From contig JBJMIG010000050.1 of NCBI GenBank assembly GCA_045806965.1, forward strand, positions 62,001 to 126,000: DNA of 64,000 bases, given 5' to 3'. Made by a program: the position numbers and the translations under genes. Shown piece by piece: positions 50,551 through 60,430 of the stretch. Within the stretch, counting starts at the first letter, position 1. The number at the start of each line of letters is the position of its first letter. The notes under the pieces are model-generated. The model was not told the DNA's origin. It was given only the letters and a program-made list of their open reading frames with translations, and did no database searches. Source of the DNA: DASYTH01 sp045806965. GTDB taxonomy: Bacteria; Actinomycetota; Actinomycetes; Mycobacteriales; Pseudonocardiaceae.

Positions 50551-51762
50551 TTATTCGCGGTAGTACGGGTTCGCGGTGACGCCCTCGCCGCGGCTCTCGT
50601 CGAAATGGTAGACCTCGCGGCCGCCGATGAACACGCGCATGGCCCGGCTCATCACGTCCAACGGATCGCCGGACCAGATCACCAGGTCCGCGTCCAGGCC
50701 GGGCCGCAGCGCGCCGACGCGGTCGTCGAGCGACATGATCTCGGCCGGGTTGACCGTGATCGAGCGTAGTGCGGTGTCCGCGTCCAGCCCCTCCTTCATG
50801 GCCAGGGTGGCCTGGTGCACCAGGAAGTGGATCGGCACGACCGGGTGGTCGGTGGTGATCGCGATTTTGACCCCGGCCCTGGCCAGGATGCCCGGGTTGC
50901 GCAGGTGCCTGCGGCGCACCTCGACCTTGGACCGGTTGGTCAGCAGCGGACCGATGATCACCGGAATACCCTTGTCCGCCAACAGGTCGGCGATCAGGTG
51001 GCCTTCGGTGCCGTGGTTGACCACGAGCCGGTAGCCGAACTCCTCGGACAACCGGATGGCGGTGGCGATGTCGTCCGCGCGGTGGGTGTGCTGACTCCAC
51101 GGCAGTTCGCCGGCCAACACCCGGATCAGCGTCTCGAGCGTGTTGTCCCGGTCGAAAGGCGCGTCCGTGCGCGCGGCGTACTCCTTGCGCGCCTTGTAGT
51201 CCTGCGCCCTGGTGAACGCGTCCCGGATCACCGCCGCCACGCCCTGCCTGGTGGACGGCAGCTTGCCCTGGTCGCTGTAGACCCGCTTCGGGTTCTCGCC
51301 GAGCGCGCTCTTCACGCTCACCGGCTCGCGGATGAGCATCTCGTCGACGGTGCGCCCCCAGGCCTTCAGTGCGGCCGTGCGGCCGCCGATCGGGTTCGCC
51401 GAGCCGGGCTTGATCAGGATCGTGGTGACCCCACCGGCCAGCGCGTCCCGGAAGCCCTCGTCGTCCGGGTTGATCGCGTCCAGCGCGCGCATCCGCGCGC
51501 CGTTCGGATCGGTCTTCTCGTTGACGTCGTCACCGGCCCAGTGCTCGGCCTCCTCCCAGACGCCGACATGACCGTGCGCCTCGACGAAACCTGGCAGCAG
51601 CCACGAACCTGAGGCGTCCACGATCTCCGCGTCGTCCGGGACGTCCACCTCGGCGGCCGAACCGATGGCCACGATCCGGCCGTCGTCGATCAGCACGATG
51701 CCGTCCTCGATCGGCGCGGAGACAACCGGAACCACATACCCGCCAGTGAAAGCTGTGCTCAC
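50551..51762 (-). CDS. Amidohydrolase family protein (imidazolonepropionase-like)
   Basis: This 403-residue metal-dependent hydrolase has a TIM-barrel amidohydrolase core. The first metal motif is HGHVGVW in LPGFVEAHGHVGV near residue 64. HTHRADD and VVNHGTEGHL provide further histidines, and the aspartate lies in ITTDHPVVPIH. The N-terminal beta strands and the C-terminal LRPGLDADLVIWSGDPLD form the composite beta domain. The substrate (imide, amide or lactam) is unknown. The GTG start overlaps the epimerase stop (GTGA at 51762), so it is co-translated with that gene. Confidence 0.85.
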   Translation of the reverse strand: MSTAFTGGYVVPVVSAPIEDGIVLIDDGRIVAIGSAAEVDVPDDAEIVDASGSWLLPGFVEAHGHVGVWEEAEHWAGDDVNEKTDPNGARMRALDAINPDDEGFRDALAGGVTTILIKPGSANPIGGRTAALKAWGRTVDEMLIREPVSVKSALGENPKRVYSDQGKLPSTRQGVAAVIRDAFTRAQDYKARKEYAARTDAPFDRDNTLETLIRVLAGELPWSQHTHRADDIATAIRLSEEFGYRLVVNHGTEGHLIADLLADKGIPVIIGPLLTNRSKVEVRRRHLRNPGILARAGVKIAITTDHPVVPIHFLVHQATLAMKEGLDADTALRSITVNPAEIMSLDDRVGALRPGLDADLVIWSGDPLDVMSRAMRVFIGGREVYHFDESRGEGVTANPYYRE

Positions 51763-52676
51763 AGCGGCATGATGCCCCAGCGACCCGCCCATGATTTTCC
51801 AGGGTCCAGGTTGATCAGGTCGACGCCGGAGTTCAACGCGTCCGGCGGGCAGGTCATCGGCTCGATGGCGATCGCGAAACCGCCACGGGCGCCCGGAAAA
51901 TCGTACGGTGTGTACACCTGCACCCAGCGAAAACTCCGGTCCGCCCACAGCTCGACGCCGCCCCCGGCCGGGTGCAGGATGGAATGTCGGATCAACCCAC
52001 CGCCACGCGGTTTGCAGCCGCCGAAGGCGTGATCAAGCTCGGGCATGTCGCAGATCAGCCGGCCACGCCGGAAGTCGTAGTCGGTGCCCCGCACGTCGAC
52101 CGGCTCCCCGGTGGGCACCATCCGCACCGGGTCGAGCGGGAGCATGGTGGTCGCGGCCAGCTTGAGATCGCAGTCCTCCAGGTGCAGACTTCCCGGCCGC
52201 GGATAGGGATGGGTGCCGACGCCGAACGGCATGACCGCGTCGCCAAGGTTGTGCATGCCGTGCGTGACGTTCAGCCCGCGCAGGCCAAGCTCGTAGGAGA
52301 TGGTGCTGCGGAAGGGAAACGGCCAGCCGGGGCGCGCGTCGATCGTCGTTTCCAAGGTCACCTTGGATTTGCCGCGCTCGGTGACCGTCCAGTTCTCATG
52401 GCGGACCAGGCCGTGGATCGCGTTGCCCCGCTCCGGTTCGGTGATCTCCAGGTCGTACACCTCGCCGTCGCGGCTCCAGCGTGCCCCGGCCACTCGGTTC
52501 GGCCAGGGCAGCAGCACCGCCCCGGCACCCTTGGGCGGCTCGTCCGCCGCGTCGTAGGTCTCGATGTACGGCACGCTCTCCACCTCGAAGGCGCGCAGGC
52601 CCGCCCCGATCGTGGTGACGACAGCTCTGGCGCCGGACTGGGAGATCTCCAGTTGCTCGCCGGTGGATCCGCTCAT
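51759..52676 (-). CDS. Aldose 1-epimerase family protein
   Basis: The 305-residue GalM-like protein interconverts alpha and beta anomers of sugars. LLPWPNRVAGARW and AIHGLVRHENW are family landmarks. The catalytic histidine is in FGVGTHPYPRP and the likely glutamate is in AIAIEPMTCPPDALN. An ATG at 52676 is taken (MSGSTGEQLEIS); an upstream GTG at 52700 is possible. Coupling to an amidohydrolase is not a standard pairing and gives no clear pathway. Confidence 0.85.
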   Translation of the reverse strand: MSGSTGEQLEISQSGARAVVTTIGAGLRAFEVESVPYIETYDAADEPPKGAGAVLLPWPNRVAGARWSRDGEVYDLEITEPERGNAIHGLVRHENWTVTERGKSKVTLETTIDARPGWPFPFRSTISYELGLRGLNVTHGMHNLGDAVMPFGVGTHPYPRPGSLHLEDCDLKLAATTMLPLDPVRMVPTGEPVDVRGTDYDFRRGRLICDMPELDHAFGGCKPRGGGLIRHSILHPAGGGVELWADRSFRWVQVYTPYDFPGARGGFAIAIEPMTCPPDALNSGVDLINLDPGKSWAGRWGIMPL

Positions 52677-52780
52677 GGACCCGAAGCTTAGGGCCAGCAC
52701 GCGCCGGTCCGAGACCAGAAGGACACCATGTCGTTACGAACTGTCCAAGCTTTGGCTCCCACCATGCCCCCGGCGGCCGG

Positions 52781-54091
52781 CTAGTCGCCGGGCGAGGTTT
52801 TCGTACTCGGCGCGACGTAGCGCCAGAACGCGGGCATCGCGATCACAGCGGCGAGGGTGCAGCCGATCACCAGCAGGCCGCCGGCCCAGCTGGTCACGGC
52901 CGTGCCCACCTTGGTGGCCGACCAGCCGTGCACCATGTCGGCGATGCGCGGGCCGCCGGCCACCACCACGACGAACACGCCCTGGATCCGGCCGCGCATC
53001 TCATCCGTCGCGGCGGTTTGCAGGATGGCGCCACGGTGAATGGCGCTGATCAGGTCCGAGCCGCCGCCGATGGCGAGGAACAGCACCGCCAGCCAGAGCC
53101 AGGAGGACAGGCCGAACGCGGTGATGGACACTCCCCAGGCGAGCACCGCGACGGTGACCACGACACCCTGCCGCCGCATCCGGGACACCCAGCCGGAGAG
53201 CAGGCCGAAGATCGCCGAGCCGATCGGGATCGCCGCGTACAGCCAACCCAGCGCGGGGCCGCCGCCGGGCGGGTCACCGAAGGTGTGCTGGGCCATCTCC
53301 GGGAACAGCGCCCGAGGCATGCCGAAAATCATCGCGATGAGGTCGAGCAGGCACGCCGCGAGCAACACCTTCTGCGTTGACACGTATCGGAAACCGGCGA
53401 CTATGTCGCGGAGCCGGGCGCTCTGCGAGGCGCCGTCGCCCGGGACCATGGCCGGCAGCGGCAGGATCAACAGCAGCGCCAGGACGAGGCCGATCGTGTC
53501 GATCAGGTACAACGTGGACAGCCCGAACAGCGGGATCAGCGCGCCGGCGGCCAGCGGGCCGAAGACCGCGCCCGCGGTCAACACGGTGAACCCGAGCGCG
53601 TTGGCCGGCGCGACCAGCTCGGCCGGCACCAGCCGCGGCACGACGGCGCTGCGGGTCGGCATGTTGACCGCGACGAACGCCTGCTGCACCCCCATCAGCA
53701 CGAGCACCAGCCACACCGAGCGAAGTCCGACGAACGCCTGCAACCAGAGCAGCGCGGACATCGCCGCGATCCCGGCGTTGGTCCCGATCAGGAGCTTGCG
53801 CCGGTCCACCACGTCGGCGATCGCGCCGCCCCACAGCCCGAACACGATCAGCGAGACGAACCCGACCGCTCCGGTCAGACCGACGTAGCCGGAGGAGCCG
53901 GTGAGGTCGTAGACCTGCTTCGGTACCGCCACGGTGGTGAGCTGGCTACCGACCGCGGTCACCGCCGAGGTCACCCAGAGCCGGCGGAACTCCGGTACCC
54001 GCAACGGAGTGGTGTCGATGACGATCCGGCCGAGCACCCGGCGAGCCGAACCAGAACGACCATCGGCGCGGGAACCTTGGTCAGTGCTCAC
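52781..54091 (-). CDS. MFS exporter, EntS-like
   Basis: The 436-residue major facilitator protein has about twelve membrane helices. EFRRLWVTSAVTAVGSQLTTVAVP at the start resembles EntS/enterobactin-exporter-type transporters; GAIADVVDRRKLL is the loop 2-3 motif and ATDEMRGRIQGVFVVVVAGGPRIADM lies near helices 10-11. It probably expels a small molecule. The GTG at 54091 has TAAGCT 7 bp upstream, consistent with leaderless transcription, and a palindrome overlaps that element. An isochorismate synthase lies elsewhere in the window, but no siderophore cluster is present. Confidence 0.82.
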   Translation of the reverse strand: MSTDQGSRADGRSGSARRVLGRIVIDTTPLRVPEFRRLWVTSAVTAVGSQLTTVAVPKQVYDLTGSSGYVGLTGAVGFVSLIVFGLWGGAIADVVDRRKLLIGTNAGIAAMSALLWLQAFVGLRSVWLVLVLMGVQQAFVAVNMPTRSAVVPRLVPAELVAPANALGFTVLTAGAVFGPLAAGALIPLFGLSTLYLIDTIGLVLALLLILPLPAMVPGDGASQSARLRDIVAGFRYVSTQKVLLAACLLDLIAMIFGMPRALFPEMAQHTFGDPPGGGPALGWLYAAIPIGSAIFGLLSGWVSRMRRQGVVVTVAVLAWGVSITAFGLSSWLWLAVLFLAIGGGSDLISAIHRGAILQTAATDEMRGRIQGVFVVVVAGGPRIADMVHGWSATKVGTAVTSWAGGLLVIGCTLAAVIAMPAFWRYVAPSTKTSPGD

Positions 54092-54101
54092 CCAGACGAG
54101 C

Positions 54102-54114
54102 TTAGCTTGGCTAA
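54102..54114. promoter_or_regulatory. Palindrome TTAGC-TTG-GCTAA at the MFS promoter
   Basis: A perfect 5-3-5 inverted repeat overlaps the presumed -10 of the MFS gene. It recalls part of an iron-regulator (IdeR/DtxR) box but does not match the full 19-bp consensus. Confidence 0.35.
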
Positions 54115-54189
54115 CGAGTTGGCGGAATGAGCGTCGGCGCGCCTGCGGGACCGTGATCACGCTGTGGTGCGACGTGACGTGGCGACCTG

Positions 54190-54231
54190 CCGGTGGCCGG
54201 GTCGCGGAGCATCCCGCGACCCGGCCACCGG
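54190..54231. terminator. 18-bp hairpin after pdxH
   Basis: A perfect 18-bp inverted repeat (CCGGTGGCCGGGTCGCGG and complement) with a 6-bp loop lies 11 bp beyond the pdxH stop on the minus strand, separating it from the MFS promoter. Confidence 0.85.
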
Positions 54232-54242
54232 TTACCCGTCGG

Positions 54243-54917
54243 TCAGGGCGCGACCCGCTCCACGTGCCAGTTGTCCAGCACCAGCTTGAAGCGCAACCGG
54301 TCGTGCATCCGGTCGGCCCGGCCCTGCCAGAACTCCACCAGCTCCGGGCGAATCCGCCAACCGCCCCAGTGCGGCGGCACCGGCACCTCGGCGGTCTCGG
54401 CGAACCGGCGCTTGATGTTGGCCAGCGCGTGGTCCAGCGCCTCGCGCCCGCTGACCACGCTGGACTGCGGCGAGGCCCAGGCGCCGAGCTGCGAGCCGCG
54501 CGGCCGACTGGCCCAGTACCTGGCGGTCTCCTCGGCGCTCACCTTCTCCACGATGCCGCGCACGGTGGCCTGACGGTGCAGGTCGTACCAGGGGAACGTG
54601 GCCGACGCGTACCGGGTCGCGCTCAGATCGTGGCTCTTCGTCGAAGTGTAGTTGGTGAAGAACACCACACCGCGCTCATCGAGGGCCTTGCACAGCACGG
54701 TTCGGGACGAGGGCATGCCGGCGGCGTTGGCGGTTGCCAGCACCATCGCGTTCGGCTCGGCCACCCCGGCCCGGGCCGCGTCGTCCATCCACCGCTGCAA
54801 CTGCCCGAGCCAGGTGTCTGCGAGATCCGGCTCGTACAGCGCGCCCTGTTCATAAGAGACCCGCATCGCGGGAAGGTTTACCGCGATGTCGGTGGTGGTG
54901 AGCTCGCCGTCCGCCAT
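54243..54917 (-). CDS. pdxH: Pyridoxamine 5'-phosphate oxidase
   Basis: This 224-residue FMN enzyme makes pyridoxal 5'-phosphate from PNP or PMP. Family marks are NAMVLATANAAGMPSSRTVLCKALDERGVVFFTNY (given in part), the TRYASATFPWYDLHRQATVRGIVEKV strand, SRPRGSQLGAWASPQS and the C-terminal LEFW-type segment ELVEFWQGRADRMHDRLRF. GGAG lies 8 bp before the ATG at 54917; the longer open frame upstream has no support. In many actinomycetes pdxH lies beside a citrate synthase gene; here a TetR gene and the urease operon separate it from one. Confidence 0.93.
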   Translation of the reverse strand: MADGELTTTDIAVNLPAMRVSYEQGALYEPDLADTWLGQLQRWMDDAARAGVAEPNAMVLATANAAGMPSSRTVLCKALDERGVVFFTNYTSTKSHDLSATRYASATFPWYDLHRQATVRGIVEKVSAEETARYWASRPRGSQLGAWASPQSSVVSGREALDHALANIKRRFAETAEVPVPPHWGGWRIRPELVEFWQGRADRMHDRLRFKLVLDNWHVERVAP

Positions 54918-55036
54918 GCGCAATCTCCTCGCAAGTATCCCGTCATTCCCTTGCACGGTACGGGTACACAGGACAAACGGAAACCGCCGCGGCGGTGACT
55001 CCGACCACCGTATCGATTCCCCAGGGCCCCATGGTG

Positions 55037-55669
55037 TTACGAAATGTTCACCGGACGGGTGATCGAGGCGATGATCATTGCTCTGATCTCGTCCGCCACG
55101 TCTCGCGCCGGCACCGGCGGCTGATGCGTCTGCCACTCGCGCAGCAGCCCGGTGATGGCCCCGACCAGGCCGATCGCGGTCAGCCGGTAGTCCCGCACGG
55201 GTGCCAGCCCGGCGGCGGCGGCGCGGTCACATTCCGCCTCGATGAACTCCGTGTACCGGGCGAACCAGTCCTGGTGCTGGCGCTCCATGGTCTCGCTCAC
55301 CCCGGGGGCCTCGACGTAGTTCAACCGGGGGAAGCGGGGATCGGAGGTGATCGCCTCGACGAACGCGTCGACCAGCTTGGTGACCCGGGTGATCGCGTCG
55401 GTGTCACCGAGCGTGTCCAGCAGCGGGAGCATGCGCCGCATCGCCACCCGGTTGATGTGCGCGTGCAGCTCCAGCAGGAGCGCTTCCTTGCTGGCGAACT
55501 TCTCGTAGAAGTTGCGGGTGGACACACCCGCCCTTGTGCACAGGTCGGAGATCTTCGTCCGGTGGTAGCCCTTGGACGTGAACTCGTCCAGGGCCGCCTC
55601 GAGCAGCTTGTCCCGCCGCTCGGTTCGGCGTTGCTCGGTATCGACACCCGCGTACGTGCGGGCCTGCAT
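55037..55669 (-). CDS. TetR family transcriptional regulator
   Basis: The 210-residue regulator has its helix-turn-helix in EFTSKGYHRTKISDLCTRAGVSTRNFYEKFASKEALL at about residues 35-70. The ligand-binding domain is helical, with CDRAAAAGLAPV. The ATG at 55669 is one of several possible starts (a GTG at 55723 would add 18 residues; a TTG between has AAGGAGG upstream). It lies 120 bp past the pdxH start region and downstream of the urease operon on the same strand. Its targets are unknown. Confidence 0.8.
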   Translation of the reverse strand: MQARTYAGVDTEQRRTERRDKLLEAALDEFTSKGYHRTKISDLCTRAGVSTRNFYEKFASKEALLLELHAHINRVAMRRMLPLLDTLGDTDAITRVTKLVDAFVEAITSDPRFPRLNYVEAPGVSETMERQHQDWFARYTEFIEAECDRAAAAGLAPVRDYRLTAIGLVGAITGLLREWQTHQPPVPARDVADEIRAMIIASITRPVNIS

Positions 55670-55790
55670 ACCGACGTCCTGTGCCAATCCAACCGCCTCC
55701 TTGCCGTGTGCGTCCTCCATCACAACACGAGATCTGGCGATCAGGTAACTGTCGATTGCAAGTTGCCCCGCGCGGGTTACACCGAACGGG

Positions 55791-56519
55791 CTAACCGGTG
55801 ACGATCATGCCGCGCTCGAGGCGCCGCAGCGCCGTGACCGCGTCGCCGCCGAGGGCGGTGGCGGTCCAACCGCAGGTAGCCAGCGGTGTGCGCGCCCACC
55901 AGTCCCCGCTGGCCGGCGGGGGCACCGGCCGGTCGTCGATCAGCAGCTCGGTTGCCAGCACCCGGTGCCCGGCCAGGTGGGCGAGCGCGCCGTCCAGCTC
56001 GGGGTCGCCGATGTCCAGCCGCTGGCGCAGCACCGGTTGCCCGCCGCGACGCACGTGGATCGCGCTGGTCAGCCGGCCGGGGCGCTCGCCGGACCGGCCG
56101 AGCACGAGCACCTCGCGGCAGCGCAGGGCGGCGTCACCGGCCAACTCGGCGCGCAGCTCGGTCTGGTGCCAGGCCCGGCGGGTGATCACGGTCGGCTCGG
56201 GCAGGTAGGACAGCGTGGCGCGCTCGGCGACCTCCAGCCGGACGGCAAGGCGGCTCGGCTCACCGCACTGGCCGGGCAGCGCCAGGGTGGCCGCGACTCC
56301 GGACAGGACGAGCCGGGCGCCGGGGCCGACCAGGACGGTCAGCTCGAGGTCGTCCCCGCCGAGCGGCGCGGCGGCGGAGTTGACCAGATGGACCCGCGCC
56401 GGCGCCCGGTCCGGGCCGGACGCCGGCATCAGGGTCAGCGGCGCGGCCGAACGAAGCTGGCGCACCACGCTGTGGCCGCGCCCGTCCAGCTCGACCGCCA
56501 GCCGGGCGCGGGCCCTCAC
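55791..56519 (-). CDS. ureD: Urease accessory protein UreD
   Basis: The 242-residue UreD (UreH) protein forms, with UreF and UreG, the complex that delivers nickel to the urease active site. The beta-helix-like pattern and family segments GGDDLELTVLVGPGARLVLSG, YLPEPTVITRRAWHQTELRAEL (partial) and DGALAHLAGHRVLATELLI are visible. It is rather short for the family. The GTG start overlaps the ureG stop (GTGA at 56519). It is the last gene of ureABCFGD. Confidence 0.9.
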   Translation of the reverse strand: MRARARLAVELDGRGHSVVRQLRSAAPLTLMPASGPDRAPARVHLVNSAAAPLGGDDLELTVLVGPGARLVLSGVAATLALPGQCGEPSRLAVRLEVAERATLSYLPEPTVITRRAWHQTELRAELAGDAALRCREVLVLGRSGERPGRLTSAIHVRRGGQPVLRQRLDIGDPELDGALAHLAGHRVLATELLIDDRPVPPPASGDWWARTPLATCGWTATALGGDAVTALRRLERGMIVTG

Positions 56520-57187
56520 GCGCTGGCCGCGACCGCGGCCAGCTGGGTGCGGACCCAACCGGCCACCTCGGGCGCGCCCGGAGTGTCCACAAGGGACTGA
56601 CTGATCACCGGGAGGCCGCCGCGCACCCGGTCGGCGTCCGCGGCCATCACCGCGAGATCGGCGCCGACCAGCGGGGCCAGGTCGGTCTTGTTGATCACTA
56701 GGAGGTCCGCGGTCGTCACCCCGGGACCGCCCTTGCGCGGCACCTTGTCGCCGCCGGCCACGTCCACCACGAAGATCTGCCGGTCGACCAGTCCCCGGCT
56801 GAACACGGCGGTCAGGTTGTCCCCGCCGCTCTCGATGATCACCAGGTGTAGGCCGGGAAAGTGCTCCTCGAGGTGCTCCACCGCGTCCAGGTTCGCGGTG
56901 ATGTCGTCGCGGATCGCCGTGTGCGGGCAGCATCCGGTTTGCACCGCCACGATCCGCCCGTCGTCGAGCACGCCGGCCCGGCGCAGGAAGTCGGCGTCCT
57001 CGGTGGTGTAGATGTCGTTGGTCACCACGGCCAGGTCCACGTCCGGGCGCAAGGCCCGGCAGAGCGCGGCGACCAGTGCGGTCTTGCCGCTGCCGACCGG
57101 GCCGCCGACGCCGAGCCGGAACGCCCGGCCGGCGGCCGGCCGCGGGGGATGTGGGTCGGAGTGCGGGTGCGAACCGTCAGCTGGCAA
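56516..57187 (-). CDS. ureG: Urease accessory GTPase UreG
   Basis: The 223-residue SIMIBI GTPase drives nickel insertion into urease. The P-loop VGGPVGSGKTALV, the VVTNDIYTTEDADFL segment, the metal-binding motif TGCCPHTAIRDD (Cys-Pro-His), the Walker B-like IIESGGDNLTA and the NKTDLAPLVGAD guanine motif are all intact. A histidine-rich N-terminus (GSHPHSDPHPP) may hold metal. I propose a TTG start at 57187, 9 bp after GGAGG; the frame overlaps the ureF end by 11 bp. Confidence 0.93.
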   Translation of the reverse strand: MPADGSHPHSDPHPPRPAAGRAFRLGVGGPVGSGKTALVAALCRALRPDVDLAVVTNDIYTTEDADFLRRAGVLDDGRIVAVQTGCCPHTAIRDDITANLDAVEHLEEHFPGLHLVIIESGGDNLTAVFSRGLVDRQIFVVDVAGGDKVPRKGGPGVTTADLLVINKTDLAPLVGADLAVMAADADRVRGGLPVISQSLVDTPGAPEVAGWVRTQLAAVAASA

Positions 57188-57895
57188 AGAGACGCACCTC
57201 CTTCTGGTGTTTGTGGCGGTGCGCCTCGGCAAGCAGGTCGAGACCGGGCGCGCCGGGCGCCGGCAGGTCGGCCGGGTCCGTGGCAGCCGTGTCGGCGGCC
57301 TGCCCCGCGACCGCCCGGATGTCGGCCGCGAGGGCCATGACCACGGCGTTGACCGCGAACGGATCCAGGCCGAGCAGCCGGACGGCGGCGCTGGCCGGCC
57401 CGCTCACCGACAGGTAGGCGGCGACCAGGGCGGCATCGAGCGGCGCGCCGCCGGCCGTTCCGACCGCTACACCGAGGGCGACGCAGTGGTGCGGCCGGCT
57501 TCCGGCCGGCGGAAAGATCGTGTCCAGTTGGCTCGGCGGGTTGGCCGATGGCAGCGCCCGCAACGCGCGGAGCACGGCGTTGCCTTGCGCACGGGAGGCC
57601 TCCCGCTGGGCCGGGGACGGGGTGCGGGCGTCGAGTTCGGCGCTCAGCCGCGGCCAGAACTCCGGGGCGGTACGGCGCCGGGCCGCGTGCGCGGCGGCGG
57701 CGGCGAACACCGCGGCCAGCAGGCCCGCGGTACGCAGCCGACCGCACAGGAACGCGGCCAGCTCGTCCACCGTGGACAACCGGCCGATGGCGGCCGCCTC
57801 CTCGACGCCACCGGAGTGCGCGTGACCCCCGCCGGGAAAGCGGGAATCCGCCAGCAGCAGCGCGGTCAGGTCCACCGACCGGTCCGGGATGCCCA

Positions 57896-57896
<1 letters not shown>
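57177..57896 (-). CDS. ureF: Urease accessory protein UreF
   Basis: The 239-residue all-helical UreF joins UreD and UreG in the maturation complex. LLLADSRFPGGGHAHSGGVEEA near the N-terminus is the family signature (SxFPxGxxxHSxGLE), and ALGVAVGTAGGAPLDAALVAAYL and DPFAVNAVVMALAADI follow. The ATG overlaps the ureC stop by 1 bp (TGATG). Confidence 0.92.
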
Positions 57897-59613
<1,717 letters not shown>

Positions 59614-59617
<4 letters not shown>

Positions 59618-59925
59618 CGGTCCAACTCCCCGCTGAACTCGTGCCGGAGGCCGGGCACTAGCCGGCGGCCGCCGATGCGTACCAGGGTGACCTCGCGCTC
59701 CACTCCCGGCTCGAACCGCACCGACGTGCCGGCCGGGATGTCCAGCCGGTAACCCCAGGCCTCGTTGCGGTCGAACTCGAGGCCGAGGTTCACCGCGGCG
59801 AAGTGGTAGTGCGATCCGATCTGCACCGGCCGGTCGCCGGTGTTGCGCACCTGCAGCACCACCCGGTGCCGACCGGGGTTCAGCGGGACCGGCTCGTCGC
59901 CGGTGATGATCTCTCCTGGTCGCAC
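59614..59925 (-). CDS. ureB: Urease subunit beta
   Basis: The 103-residue structural subunit starts MRPGEIITGDEPVPLNPGR and has RNTGDRPVQIGSHYHFAAVN and RLDIPAGTSVRFEPG, all typical of UreB. It packs on the alpha subunit and has no catalytic role. The ATG lies 14 bp after the ureA stop, and its stop overlaps the ureC start (ATGA-type, 4 bp). Confidence 0.94.
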
Positions 59926-59939
59926 CCTTGTCCTCCGGT

Positions 59940-60242
59940 CTAGACGATCGGGTGGTGCACGGTCACCAGCTTCGTGCCGTCCGGGAAGGTGGCTTCCACC
60001 TGTACGGAGTCGATCATCTCAGGGATGCCGTCGAGAACCTGTGCGCGACGCAGCACCGTGCGGCCCGAGTCCATCAGCTCGGCCACGCCCCGCCCGTCCC
60101 GCGCGCCCTCGAGCACGTGCTCGGTGATCAGCGCGATGGCCTCGGGGTAGTTCAGCAGCACACCCCGGCCGAGCCGGCGGCGGGCGACCTCCGCGGCGAC
60201 GTGGACCAGCAGCTTGTCCCGTTCCTGCGGCGAGAGGTGCAT
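59940..60242 (-). CDS. ureA: Urease subunit gamma
   Basis: The 100-residue structural subunit starts MHLSPQERDKLLVHVAAEVA and includes LNYPEAIALITEHVLEGARDG and MIDSVQVEATFPDGTKLVTVHHPI, as in all UreA proteins. The ATG at 60242 gives the standard length; the frame continues a little upstream without support. It is the first gene of the operon, whose promoter must lie in the 188-bp gap shared with the divergent citrate synthase gene. Confidence 0.95.
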   Translation of the reverse strand: MHLSPQERDKLLVHVAAEVARRRLGRGVLLNYPEAIALITEHVLEGARDGRGVAELMDSGRTVLRRAQVLDGIPEMIDSVQVEATFPDGTKLVTVHHPIV

Positions 60243-60430
60243 AAGAGACACCCTACAAACTGAATCGATCACTTAACCGTGACGGACAACACCGGGCGGA
60301 CAATTGCCTACGAGCCGTCGATGGAGGCATGGTAGGTGCGGGCCGCGCAGTGGAGCCCGGCGCCGGTGACGCGTGCGTTGCCGCCGCCCGCCGCGCGAAC
60401 AATCGGGGTAGAGGCGTGGAAGGCGAGAGA

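Noticed and set aside
54102..54114. Full IdeR/DtxR iron box
   Set aside because: Only the TTAG/CTAA ends fit; the central bases and the outer arms do not match the 19-bp consensus, so it is listed only as a palindrome.
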